64,000 nucleotides of DNA from Planctomycetota bacterium (GTDB taxonomy: Bacteria; Planctomycetota; Phycisphaerae; Phycisphaerales; UBA1924). The notes under the pieces are model-generated. The model saw nothing but the letters and a program-made list of their open reading frames with translations, was not told where the DNA came from and did no database searches. The stretch is taken from positions 542,796 through 606,795 of the forward strand of contig CP053450.1 in NCBI GenBank assembly GCA_013285505.1, written 5' to 3'. Shown here piece by piece: positions 7,386-16,770 of this stretch (its first letter is position 1; the number at the start of each line of letters is the position of its first letter). The position numbers were made by a program, and so were the translations under genes.

Positions 7386-8659
7386 CCGCCCCGCGCCCGG
7401 ATGAAGGCCTGCTCGGCCGCGCGGCGTGCCTGCACGCCGGGGTCGATGTCGATCACCCGATCCAACGCCGCGCGGAACGCGGGGTCGGCGACGGCACCAT
7501 CCCATCGGCTGATGGAGTCGGAGCTGGTCACGATCGCGCCGTAGTCCTCGTTGTTGCCGCGGCTGCGGTCGAGCGAGATGAGGTTGCCACCGAGGTCGGC
7601 GATCATCGGGTGCGTCAGGCCGTGTGAGGCACGGAACTGCTGCATCCGGCGGACGAACACCTCGGGATCGATCTGCTCTTGGTTGCGGCTGTTGCGGTCG
7701 GCCGAGCGGATACCGGTGCAGATTCCCACCAGCACGACGTCGCGCCCGAGTTGGGTCTGCAGCCGCTCCATCTGCCGCGCGATCTCTGCCGAGCGCGGAT
7801 CGTCCAGCTCCCAGGCGTAGTACACGACGGCACGGCCGTCGGTCTTCGGCTTCGCGCCGGAGATCCAGCCGCTCTCGGGCACCGGGAACGCCCGCGGCCC
7901 GCTGTCGTTGTTGTTGCGGCTGTTGTCGTCCTCCTTGGGCTTCGGCCACGGGGCACGGGCGTAGGTGTCAGGCGGCGGTGCGAGGAACGGCACCTCCGGG
8001 AGCGAACGGAGGTCCAACCCGCTCTGGATCGTCCGCGGCTTGCGCAGCGCCGCGTCGGCCTTGGCGGCTTCTGCCGCGAGACGGTCGCTCAGCGAGGCCG
8101 CTGCCGAGACATCTTCTGCAAGGAGCTGCTTCACAGCACCCTGCACCGACTCGGTGCGGATATCGGCGTACCGCAACTGGCCGGCACGGTCGATGATGTA
8201 GAAGTCCGGGTCCTGATCCGCGTAAATCGCCTCGCGGAACTTCCCGGCCGAGTCATGGGCGCTCAGGAAATCAGCCCGACGCTGCGTGAGCATCTGCTCG
8301 GCCTTGTCCCACCCCTGCTCGTGATGCACGCCCACGATCACCAGCCCGTCGGCCTCGTGCTTGGTCTTGAGGCTCTGCAGCATCGGGATCACACGGGTCG
8401 AGGCCTGGTTCCAGGTGGCCCACGTCGCGATCACCACGACCTTGCCCTCGGTCGCCGCGGCGTCGAGCGCATCGCCGTTGGTCCACGAGTCGAGCATCGA
8501 CCACAAGGTCGAGTCGAACGGCTGCAACTCCATCTCGCTGAGGGTCGTCGCCCGCGCGCCGGTGGCCTCGCGGAGGATCGTGGCGTCCTGCTGCGCAGCC
8601 GCGTGGCCGGCAACCGCGAGCAAGGCGGCGAGCGTGAGGGTCGGGAAGCGTCGGGACAT
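7382..8659 (-). CDS. secreted protein with two thioredoxin-like folds lacking CxxC
   Basis: A signal peptide (MSRRFPTLTLAALLAV, cleavage after AHAAA) is followed by a TlpA/AhpC-like segment, VVVIATWATWNQASTRVIP, in which the usual W-C-x-x-C is replaced by W-N-Q-A. A second related segment follows a Pro/Asn-rich linker (RAVVYYAWELDDP...) and also lacks cysteines. Redox activity through a CxxC is therefore unlikely; a binding or scaffold role is possible. 425 residues. The gene ends on the trmL start codon. An open frame runs without a stop from the upstream RNA methyltransferase into this gene, but the signal peptide and GGAG-type leader mark a separate start at 8659. Confidence 0.7.
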   Translation of the reverse strand: MSRRFPTLTLAALLAVAGHAAAQQDATILREATGARATTLSEMELQPFDSTLWSMLDSWTNGDALDAAATEGKVVVIATWATWNQASTRVIPMLQSLKTKHEADGLVIVGVHHEQGWDKAEQMLTQRRADFLSAHDSAGKFREAIYADQDPDFYIIDRAGQLRYADIRTESVQGAVKQLLAEDVSAAASLSDRLAAEAAKADAALRKPRTIQSGLDLRSLPEVPFLAPPPDTYARAPWPKPKEDDNSRNNNDSGPRAFPVPESGWISGAKPKTDGRAVVYYAWELDDPRSAEIARQMERLQTQLGRDVVLVGICTGIRSADRNSRNQEQIDPEVFVRRMQQFRASHGLTHPMIADLGGNLISLDRSRGNNEDYGAIVTSSDSISRWDGAVADPAFRAALDRVIDIDPGVQARRAAEQAFIRARGG

Positions 8660-8820
8660 CGGGGCTCTCCTGCGTGAGCGGGGGATCAAGGCTGAGACAC
8701 GCGTGCCGCACAACCGCCCGGCCGGGAAGGCCGCCGGCGCATCACGCGCACACACCACTCTATACGACGCCGGACAGGGGGTGTCGGTTCCGCACCGGCC
8801 CGGGGGCGGGCCGATCCGGG

Positions 8821-9707
8821 TCAGCCCGGGCACAAGTGCGAGAGCCGCCACCGCCAGCGAGGTCGCGACGTTCAGCGAGTCGGCCCCCGGTGCCATGGGT
8901 ATCCGCACCCGCCGCGACGCCGCAGCCAGAGTCGCCTCCGCCAGCCCCGGCCCCTCCGCCCCGAGCACCAGTGCGAGCCTGGTGTTCGGTGTGTGTTTGA
9001 ACTCGCGGATATCCTCGGCCGCCGCGTCCGGCGTGAGTGCGATCGTCTCAAACCCCGCCTCGCGGACCGCGCCGAGGCCCGGGTCCCAGGGTTCGAGCCG
9101 GGCGAAGGGCACCCGCAGGGCGTGCCCCATCGAGACCCGCAGGCTTTTGCGGTAGAGCGGGTCGCAGCACGCCGGGCTCAGCACCACCCCCGCCCTCTCC
9201 TTAGCCCCCGCGAGGCACGCCACATTGCGGAACACCGCGCCCACGTTGTCGTGGTTGGCCAGGTCCTCGCAGAGCACCAGCAGCCGGGCCCGCCCGAGCA
9301 GATCGGTCGCGGTGGGGGGGGTCCCGGCGTTGCCCGACCGCCAGCACCCCGCGGTGCAGGTCAAAGCCGACAATCCGCTCGACCACCCTCCGCTCGGCGA
9401 CGAGGATGGGCGTCTCCCGCGGCAGGCGTTCCAGATCGGTCCGCATCGTCTCCAGCCGCCGCGGCGTGCAGAGCACCGAGACCACCGAGTGCTCGCTCTC
9501 GATGAGCGTCCGGACCACCAACTCCCCCTCGGCCATAAAGAGCCCCTCGGCCCCGGCACCCTCCAGACCCGTCCCGCCGCACTGCTGCGCGCGCAGCCAC
9601 GCGTCCTTCTGGTCCCGATAGGGCACGAGCAGGTCGGCAAACTCGGCCGAGTCGAGGTCGGTCACCTCGATCGTGTTCAGGCCCGGGTGTCGGTGTGCCG
9701 AAGTCAT
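8821..9707 (-). CDS. TrmH/SpoU-family RNA 2'-O-methyltransferase
   Basis: A two-part SpoU methyltransferase. The N-terminal substrate-binding domain (EGELVVRTLIES...) is followed by the SPOUT domain with CEDLANHDNVGAVFRN, LVLGAEGPGL and IPMAPGADSLNVATSLAVA, the three classic motifs. The target is rRNA or tRNA, undetermined. Two frame problems occur. A run of eight G (9314-9321), where seven would keep the frame, separates the domains. Near the end, GAGCCGC (8842-8848) removes the stop; reading GAGCGC there gives a natural end at 8821. Without that correction the frame fuses artificially with the downstream thioredoxin-like gene. Confidence 0.85.
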
Positions 9708-9795
9708 GGCGCATCACACTACACTCCCGCCGCGGCCCGACGGTGCGTCCGGCGGCCGATCTCGACGGACGGAATCGCGAGGCACTGGAGACAGC

Positions 9796-10767
9796 ATGGA
9801 ATGGTGGCACGCGGTGGTGCTCGGCCTCGTCGAGGGGATCACCGAATATCTCCCGATCAGCTCGACAGGTCACCTGATCCTCGCCTCCGCCCTGATGGGC
9901 CTCGACGAGACCCCCGAGATGAAGAGCGCGGTTGACGCGTTCAACATCGTCATCCAGGGCGGGGCGATCCTCGCGGTGCTCGGGCTCTACCGGCAGCGCG
10001 TGCGGCAGATCATCCTGGGCGGCCTGGGCATCCTCAAGATCGGGCCGGGCGATGCCGCGGGGCTGCGCCTCGGCATCAACCTCTTCATCGCCTTCCTGCC
10101 CGCAGCCATCCTCGGCGTCATGCTCGACGACATCATCGAGGCCAGGCTCTTCTCCACAGGCCCGGTGCTCGCGGCTCTCGCGCTGGGCGGGGTCTACATG
10201 ATCGCCCTCGACCGCTGGCGCGCGCGCAAGAAGAAAACAGGCCACGCCGAAGACGTGCAGCACGAGATCGACGAGGTCACCCCCGCCAAGGCCCTCTTCA
10301 TCGGCTTCCTGCAGTGCATCGCCATGTGGCCGGGCACGAGCCGGTCGATGATGACCATCACCGGGGGCGTGCTCGTCGGACTCAAGCCGCGGGCCGCGGC
10401 CGAGTTCAGCTTCCTGCTCGGCCTCCCCACGCTCGGCGGGGCGTGCGTCTACAAGCTCGCCAAGAACCTCAAGGAATCGCACGAGGCCGGCACGCCCAAT
10501 CTCTTCGAGGTCATCGGCGGCTCGGCGGTCGCCATCGGCATCGTCGTCGCGACCGTCTCCGCGGCCTTCGCCGTCAAGTGGCTCGTCGGCTTCCTCAACA
10601 AGCACGGGCTGTCGCCCTTCGGCTGGTACAGGCTGGTGCTCTGCGCAGTGCTCGGCGGCATGATCCTCGCCGGATTGGTACGGATCGATCCGCCCGAAGC
10701 AGACGCCCCCACCGCGGCCGGTGCCGCCACGCCCGACACGCTCACGATCGGAACGCCAGAGCAATGA
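9796..10767 (+). CDS. uppP: undecaprenyl-diphosphatase
   Basis: An integral membrane enzyme (BacA/UppP) that recycles undecaprenyl pyrophosphate to the monophosphate carrier for peptidoglycan synthesis. The two signatures are EGITEYLPISSTGHLILA at the N-terminus and WPGTSRSMMTITGG near residue 180. It has multiple hydrophobic segments and a Pro/Ala/Thr-rich C-terminal extension of about 25 residues. The ATG at 9796 follows a GGAG site. The stop overlaps the serA start (ATGA). Confidence 0.95.
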   Translation: MEWWHAVVLGLVEGITEYLPISSTGHLILASALMGLDETPEMKSAVDAFNIVIQGGAILAVLGLYRQRVRQIILGGLGILKIGPGDAAGLRLGINLFIAFLPAAILGVMLDDIIEARLFSTGPVLAALALGGVYMIALDRWRARKKKTGHAEDVQHEIDEVTPAKALFIGFLQCIAMWPGTSRSMMTITGGVLVGLKPRAAAEFSFLLGLPTLGGACVYKLAKNLKESHEAGTPNLFEVIGGSAVAIGIVVATVSAAFAVKWLVGFLNKHGLSPFGWYRLVLCAVLGGMILAGLVRIDPPEADAPTAAGAATPDTLTIGTPEQ

Positions 10768-12005
10768 AGACCTCCTTCCCCAAAGACAAGATCAAGGCCG
10801 TGCTGCTCGAGGGCGTGCACGAGGCCGGGGCCACCATGCTCGCCGACCAGGGCTTCCAGGTCGAGCGCGTCGCGGGCTCGCCTCCCGCCGAAGAACTCGC
10901 GACCCTGCTCGCCGACGCCCACCTCGTCGGCCTGCGGTCCAAGACACAACTGCGCGCGCCGCAACTCGTCGGGGCCTCGCGACTGCTCGCGGTGGGCTGC
11001 TTCTGCATCGGCACCGACCAGGTCGAGCTCGACGCGGCCAGACGCGCGGGCGTGCCCGTCTTCAACTCTCCATTCGGCAACACCCGTTCGGTCGCCGAGC
11101 TGACCGTCGCCGAGATCGTGCTGCTCTGCCGTCGAGTGTTCGAGAAGAGCACGATGATGCACGCCGGCGTGTGGGACAAGTCGGCCCTCGGTGCCCGCGA
11201 GGTCCGCGGGCGCACCATCGGCATCATCGGCTACGGCCACATCGGCTCGCAGGTGTCCGTGCTCGCCGAGGCCCTCGGCATGCGCGTGCTCTTCCACGAC
11301 GTGGTGCCCAAGCTGGCGCTCGGCAACGCCCAGCAGGCCGAGTCGCTCGACGCCATGCTCGAGGCGGCCGACATCGTGACGATCCACGTCCCGGCCGACG
11401 CGTCCACCGAACGCCTGCTCGGCGAGGCCGAGATCGCCCGCATGCCGCGGGGGGCCATCCTGGTCAACAACGCGAGGGGCAGGGTCGTCGATCTCGCGGC
11501 GGTCAAGGCGGCGATCGAGTCGGGCCACCTCGCGGGCGGCGCGTTCGACGTCTTCCCGCAGGAGCCGCGGGGCAGGGGCGAGCCCTTCGAGAGCGAGCTG
11601 CGGGGCCTGTCGAACGTGATCCTGACCCCCCACATCGGCGGCAGCACGCTCGAAGCGCAGGAAGCCATCGCCCGCGATGTCGCCACCAAGCTGATCAAGT
11701 TCGTCAACATCGGTTCGACGACCGGCGCGGTCAACCTGCCGCAGGTCGAGCTGCCGATGCAGACCGGCGCTGGCGAGCTGGCGCGGCCGCACCGCGTGCT
11801 GCACTTCCACCAGAACGTGCCGGGGGTGCTGAGCAAGATCAACTCGGCACTCGGCGCCGAGGGTGTCAACGTGCGGTCGCAGTCGCTGCAGACCGACGGC
11901 GACATCGGCTACGTCGTGCTCGATGTGGACCCCAGCGCGTCCGAGGCCGCGCTGGACAGCCTGCACAGCATCGAAGAGACGATCCGGACCCGCGTGCTCT
12001 GGTAG
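10764..12005 (+). CDS. serA: D-3-phosphoglycerate dehydrogenase
   Basis: The first enzyme of serine synthesis, NAD-dependent, cytoplasmic. At 413 residues it is the short E. coli-like form. The Rossmann motif is GIIGYGHIGSQV, NNARGRVVD is the catalytic-domain signature with the Arg, HIGGSTLEAQEAI carries the catalytic His, and residues from about 335 form an ACT domain (HFHQNVPGVLSKIN) that usually gives serine feedback. It is translationally coupled to uppP by a four-base overlap. Confidence 0.95.
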   Translation: MKTSFPKDKIKAVLLEGVHEAGATMLADQGFQVERVAGSPPAEELATLLADAHLVGLRSKTQLRAPQLVGASRLLAVGCFCIGTDQVELDAARRAGVPVFNSPFGNTRSVAELTVAEIVLLCRRVFEKSTMMHAGVWDKSALGAREVRGRTIGIIGYGHIGSQVSVLAEALGMRVLFHDVVPKLALGNAQQAESLDAMLEAADIVTIHVPADASTERLLGEAEIARMPRGAILVNNARGRVVDLAAVKAAIESGHLAGGAFDVFPQEPRGRGEPFESELRGLSNVILTPHIGGSTLEAQEAIARDVATKLIKFVNIGSTTGAVNLPQVELPMQTGAGELARPHRVLHFHQNVPGVLSKINSALGAEGVNVRSQSLQTDGDIGYVVLDVDPSASEAALDSLHSIEETIRTRVLW

Positions 12006-12026
12006 CCGCGGCGCGTTCGGCGAGCC

Positions 12027-13003
12027 TTACGCGGCGTCCAGCAGGATCTTGAGCGTCCCCGGCTCCCGCGCGGCAACCAGCGCCTGCGGCCCGTCGTCAA
12101 ACCGGAGCCGCCGCGCGATGAGGCTCAGCACGTCCACGCGTTCGGCCGCGAGCTCGGCGACGGCCTCGCCGATCGCGCATCCCCGCGAACCGAACACCTG
12201 CAGCTCATCGCGGATGATCGACGCCGGCGAGATCGTGGCGGTCTCCCGCGGCGTGCGCATCAGCACAACCGAGCCACGCGGGCGCACCAGCGAGATCGCA
12301 AGATCAACCGATTCGTCCGTGCCCGTGCAGTCGAAGACCACGTCCTGGTCCTGCCGCCGCCCGACCTCGTGCTGGGCGCGGTGCTTGACGCCCCACTTGG
12401 TGCACAGCTCGAGGTTGGCCGCGTTGGTGCCGAGCAGGCGGACCGAGGCGTTGCGCTTGGCCATCACCTGCGCCGCCAAGAGCCCGATCGGCCCGTCGCC
12501 GAGGATGCTGACATAGGTCTTGCCCTCGAGCCGGAGCATCCGCGCGGCGTGCAGCACGCGTCCGAGCGAGCTGGCGAAGACCGCCCTCTCGTCGTCGAGC
12601 GCATCGGGCACGGGCACGAGGCTCGATGCGGGGATGGTGAACCGCTGGGCGAAGCACCCGTCGCGTCGGTCGAGGCCGAGTGTGGTCGCGTTCGGACAGT
12701 GCAGGCTGAGCCCGGCCCGGCAGCGGCTCGCACGTGCCGCACGGCGCGTGCGACGAGCCCACGACACGGGCCCCGGCGAGCCGCTTGGCCAGCGGGTGGT
12801 CGGCGGGCAGGTTGAGCTGTTCGACGACGCCGACGAACTCGTGCCCCAGCACCCCCGAGAACGCGCCCGGCCGCGACTGTCGCGTCGTCGGCGTCGATCG
12901 CCAGGCGCGTGGGCGCCACCAGCGCCTCGCCGGCGGCGGGGGCGGGGTCGGGCGCGTTGGTGTCGAGGACGGTGGTGCCGTTGGTCGAGCGGATCGCCTT
13001 CAC
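12027..13003 (-). CDS. zinc-dependent medium-chain alcohol/sugar dehydrogenase
   Basis: An MDR-family dehydrogenase, closest in pattern to glucose dehydrogenase/threonine dehydrogenase-like enzymes. LGHEFVGVVE is the catalytic zinc block, a Cys cluster gives the structural zinc site, and YVSILGDGPIGLLAAQV is the cofactor-binding Rossmann motif. A GTG start at 13003 is supported by CAGGAG eight bases upstream. Two frameshifts are present, at GGGCGC (12863-12868, complement) and GAGCCGC (12723-12729, complement). Dropping one base at the second site yields CGTCERCRAGLSLHC, the exact C-x2-C-x2-C-x7-C spacing of the structural zinc site, so the break is very likely an error. The substrate is unknown. 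Confidence 0.75.
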
Positions 13004-13130
13004 GCGTGGACTCCTGCAGCGCGCAGCCATCGCCGGGTGCGAGGCTTGCTACCGGGGTCATCGGTCGGATCGGGGGGCCGGTCGAGCCGGGCCCGGGAGA
13101 CCGGGCATCATATTCCCGGACGCCCGCCGC

Positions 13131-14009
13131 TCAGCCGGGCGAGCCGTCGTCGCGGCGAGAGACCTCCGGCGGGAAGCCGGCGGGCGTGCTGGCCGTCTCG
13201 TTGGGCGGCGCGGGCACGAACGGGATGTACTCCCAGAAGAACTTGTCCCGGCTGAAGGCGGGGTAGACGTAGGCCGTGCGTCCGGCGAACGGGGTCTCGG
13301 TCTGGTCGTACCACGCGAACCACGCCTTGCGGTCGAGGCCGAAGTCCTGACCGGTGAGCGTGATCAGCGACGCACGGGCCGCCTCGTTGACCGAGAGAAA
13401 GCGGTCGTCCAGCGCACTGATCAGCGGCACGATCACGCGGGGCTCGGCGTACTGCCCGAGGGCGTTGGCCGCCTCGGCGCGGACGATCGGCTCAGACTCG
13501 CCGGGCAGACCCGCGCTGCCCGGGCTCGTGCCCGTCGGCGAGGTGGGCAGGACCGGCATCCGCGAGTGGACGATGAGCGCGTCCACGGCCTCGGGGTTGT
13601 GGACGCGCTGCAGCGTGCGCGCCGCCTCCAGACGAACCCGCGTGTTCTCGTCGTCGAGCAAATCGATGATGACGGGGACGTCCTCCGGCTGGCCGTGCAG
13701 GGCCAGGCCCCGGAGGGCCGCCGCACGCACGTTGGGGTCGGTGTCGCCGGTCCGGTCGAGATAGAGCGCGCGGTAGGGCGGCTCACCCCCGAAATAGCCG
13801 TTGGCCAGCAGCATGGTGCCCTTGGCCCGCGCGTCCGCGTCCCACGGGTCGATCGCCATGTTCGCCGCCTCGATCGGGCTGGTCGGCTGGGCGAGCTGGA
13901 GCAGGCTGGTCGCCCCGCGCATCGACTCGCGCGATTCGCAGCCGAGCCCCGCCACGCCCACGAGGGCGACGAGCGACAGGGTCCAGGTTGCGGATCGGTG
14001 GTGCGGCAT
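13131..14009 (-). CDS. HEAT-repeat lipoprotein
   Basis: A signal peptide with lipobox GVAGLGC near residue 24 predicts a lipid-anchored envelope protein. The body contains HEAT/PBS-lyase-like helical repeats: PNVRAAALRGLALHGQPED, then ENTRVRLEAARTLQRV, then EPIVRAEAANALGQYAEP. The C-terminus is Pro-rich. 292 residues. It follows, by 11 bases, a coiled-coil membrane protein, which follows an ABC ATPase, so the three may form one transcript. The function is unknown; a protein-binding scaffold is the family expectation. Confidence 0.75.
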   Translation of the reverse strand: MPHHRSATWTLSLVALVGVAGLGCESRESMRGATSLLQLAQPTSPIEAANMAIDPWDADARAKGTMLLANGYFGGEPPYRALYLDRTGDTDPNVRAAALRGLALHGQPEDVPVIIDLLDDENTRVRLEAARTLQRVHNPEAVDALIVHSRMPVLPTSPTGTSPGSAGLPGESEPIVRAEAANALGQYAEPRVIVPLISALDDRFLSVNEAARASLITLTGQDFGLDRKAWFAWYDQTETPFAGRTAYVYPAFSRDKFFWEYIPFVPAPPNETASTPAGFPPEVSRRDDGSPG

Positions 14010-14020
14010 CGGTGGTGAGT

Positions 14021-14777
14021 CTACGAGATGCTGGCGGATCGGACGGGCGACCCGCCGTACCCCTTCCGGAGAGCCAGTGGCGGCTCGAGCAGTTCGCGGG
14101 CGACGATGAACCTCCGCCAGTCCTCGGGCGACATCTGCTTGCCGAGCAGCTTGACGGGAGCGGCAGCCGCGGGCGGGGCCTCCGTCGCGGGGTGGAGGAT
14201 GTGCTGGTCGATTGCGAGCTCGTGGATCGAGCTGGGCCCGAGGGTGTTGGTGGGTGGTTTGGTCTGGCTGAGGGGGCGGGTCCGCGCCGCCTGCACCTCG
14301 GGCCGCGGACGCCGCGGGGCCTTGGCGGTGGGCCTCGGGGCTTGTCCGGCCTGCGGACGGTTGGCCGGGCGGCCGGGCTTCTGAGGCAGCGGCTCGCCGG
14401 ACTGCGCGGTCTGGCCCGCGGCCTGCTGCTGGGCGGCCCGCTGGCGCCGCCGCAGCTCTTCGAGCTGTTGCTGGCGCTTGCGGGCGAGCTCCTGCATGCG
14501 CTGGGTGGCGTTCCGGGCGGTCGCGGAGGAGCCGGCCGAACCCGCCGGGGCCGGCCGCGCGCGCGTTCCCGGCGCGGGCCGGTCTGGTGGCCTGCGAGCT
14601 GAGGGTCTGCACCTCGGTGGTGCTCCGGCCGGTGCGGAGCGCCTCCAGCTCGCGGGCCTCGATGTCCTTCTGTCGCTGCCGGGCCTTCTGCTTCTTGTCG
14701 ATGGCCTGCAGCGCACGGCCCAGCACGGGGCCGCCGACGGCGAGGAGGATGATGAGGATCTGGATCCAGTTGCCCAT
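14021..14777 (-). CDS. membrane-anchored coiled-coil protein, unknown function
   Basis: A single N-terminal hydrophobic helix (WIQILIILLAVGGPVLGRAL) is followed by a charged Lys/Arg/Gln/Glu-rich coiled-coil segment, a Pro/Arg-rich linker and a conserved-looking tail with KQMSPEDWRRFIVARELLEPP. I do not recognise the family. A frame change around 14551-14571, in a run of alternating G and C, is needed to join the N-terminal helix to the rest. Confidence 0.6.
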
Positions 14778-14783
14778 ACGAGT

Positions 14784-15606
14784 TCATCCTATCGGCCGGG
14801 CGGAGCCCCAGCGGGCACACAAGCGCGCTGAGGCCGCTGGCGGGGTCGGTCACCCTGGCAAAGTCGATCTGGTAGACCCGGGAGAGCGTCTCCGGGCTGA
14901 GGGCCCCGTCGGCGGGCCCGTTGGCCGCCACCCTGCCCCGGGAATCGAGCAGCAGCACCCGGTCCGCACCCCGGAGGGCTGCGGTGAGGTCGTGCAGGAC
15001 CACCACCACCACAGACCCGTGGGAAGCCTGGGTTCTCAGGTGGATCATCGCCTCCGCAGCGTGCCTGGGGTCCATGCCGCTGGTGGGCTCGTCGGCCAGA
15101 AGGGCCGGGGGCGGGGCGTCGGCCGCTGCTCGCGAGGCCCGGGCAGTGTCAAGCTGGGCAAAGGCCCGGGCGAGCACGGCCCGCTGCTGCTGCCCGTGGC
15201 TGAGTTCGGCGAAGGGCTCATCGGCGCGGTCCGCGAGATCGAGAGCGTCGAGGGCGAGTCGTGCTGCGGCCCGGGAGGCCGGTCCCGCGGCGCGGGGGCC
15301 GCACCCGAGGGCGACGACATCGGCGACGGAGAAGCCCAGGGCGGCCGACGGCCGCTGGGGGACGTAGGCCAGGGTTCTGGCGCGTTGGGGCTCGGGGAGG
15401 GTGTGGACCGGGGTGTCTCCCAGTGTGACCGAGCCGCGGGAGGGCTTCAGGAGGCCGAGCAGGCACCGGAGGAGCGTGGACTTGCCCGCCCCGTTCGGGC
15501 CGAGGATGGCGGTGACCAGCCCGGGCTCGAAGGTGGCCGAGAGGTCCTCAAAGACCCAGGAGCCGGGTCTGTAGGCGAATCCGAGGTTGTTCGCGTGGAG
15601 GGCCAT
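14784..15606 (-). CDS. ABC transporter ATP-binding protein, metal/siderophore (FecE/BtuD) type
   Basis: A cytoplasmic ATPase with Walker A GPNGAGKST, a Q-loop at YVPQRPSA, the signature LSHGQQQR (variant of LSGGQ), a Walker B region in which LLADEPTSGMDP is the core, and the H-loop LHD. An Ala-rich insert sits between the signature and Walker B. No permease or binding protein is adjacent, so it is an orphan. The frame as given runs past the next gene without a stop; a one-base change near the C-terminus would end it at 14784, so this end is approximate. Confidence 0.75.
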
Positions 15607-15663
15607 CGTCAGGGCGATGCTACGCGCCCCTACACTGCCCGCTGCGAATGCGGAGGTGCTGCG

Positions 15664-16633
15664 ATGGGTGGTTCAGGGACGGTAGCGGTGACGGGTGCGA
15701 CGGGGTTTGTCGGTCGGCACGCCGTGCGCGAGTTGCTGGCGAGGGGCTACCGGGTCCGGGCGTTGGTGCGCGATCTGGGCAGGGGCACGGAGGTGCTCGG
15801 GTCTCACGAGACGCTCGATCTGGTGCGGGGCGACATGTTCGACGACGACTCGCTCGCCGAGTTGGTCTCGGGTTGCGTCGCGGCGGTCAACACAGTCGGC
15901 ATTATCCGCGAGGCCGACGGCCAGACCTTCCAGAGGGTCCACGTGGTCGCGGTCGGCAAGCTGCTCGAGGCGATGGCGTCGGCCGGGTGCGACCGGATCG
16001 TGCAGATCTCCGCCCTTGGCGTGAGCGAAGATTCCAAATCCGGGTACGCCAGGAGCAAGTTCGAGGGCGAGCGGCGGATCCGGACGTCCGGATTGAAGTG
16101 GACGATTCTGCGGCCGGGGCTCATCCACGGCCCGGAGGGTGAGTTCACGAAGATGGCCGTGGCGTGGGCCCGCGGGCGTATCGCGCCCTACCTCTTTATG
16201 CCCTACTTCTCGAGGATGAAGGGCGGGTTTCCCAAGCCCGAGTTCGAGGCTCCGGTGGTGCAGCCGGTCGCGGTCGAGGACGTGGCCCGCGCGATCGCCG
16301 AGAGCGTCGAGCCGCGACGTGGCGGTGGGCGAGGTCTACCCCCTGACCGGCGGTGAGACGCTGGAGTGGCCGACGCTGCTGGAGTTTGTTCGCGACAACG
16401 TGACGCTGGCCCGGCCCGGCATCAAGGCGCGGGGCATCCCCGGCGATCTGGCCGCCCTCAAGGCCAAGGGGGCGGGGATGCTCGGGATGGGTGCGCTGCT
16501 GCCCTTCGACGAGGGGATGGCCAGGATGGGCGCGCAGGACAACGTGTCGCCGGCGATCAAGGCCCGGGAGCACCTCGACCTGGCGCCGGCGGGGTTCCGC
16601 GAGGTCGCGGCCGGGTATCTGGGCTCGATGTAG
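15664..16633 (+). CDS. NAD(P)-binding epimerase, complex I NDUFA9-like
   Basis: An extended/atypical SDR with the N-terminal dinucleotide motif TGATGFVGRHAVREL, the ISALGVSEDSKSGYARSKFEGE segment (Y-x3-K) and the LRPGLIHGPEGEF block. Related proteins include the NDUFA9 accessory subunit and cyanobacterial Ycf39. The ATG at 15664 follows GGAGGT by seven bases. The frame breaks at GAGCCGC (16309-16315); reading GAGCGC gives ...ESVERDVAVGEVYPLTGG without interruption. Confidence 0.8.
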
Positions 16634-16770
16634 CCCGCCACCATTCGATCTCTCGAGCCGATCGCGCCGATGCTCTCTCTCAACCGATGGCCCGGGGTTT
16701 GACCACACCCCCGGCCCCGGCTCACTAGGCTTGGGGCCCGCATGGCCCGCGCTCCCTGAAAGGATTCACC

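Noticed and set aside
9314..9321. Phase variation through a run of eight G
   Set aside because: An RNA methyltransferase is an odd target, the run is short, and neighbouring genes have similar one-base errors; a homopolymer miscall is simpler.
7382..9640. A fusion of the SpoU methyltransferase with the thioredoxin-like protein
   Set aside because: A signal peptide at 8659 starts the second protein, and a one-base correction at GAGCCGC (8842-8848) supplies a stop for the first.
13783..15606. A 607-codon open frame joining the ABC ATPase to downstream genes
   Set aside because: The ATPase domain ends near 14850, after which the frame is out of phase with two good genes; the missing stop is best explained by a frame error.
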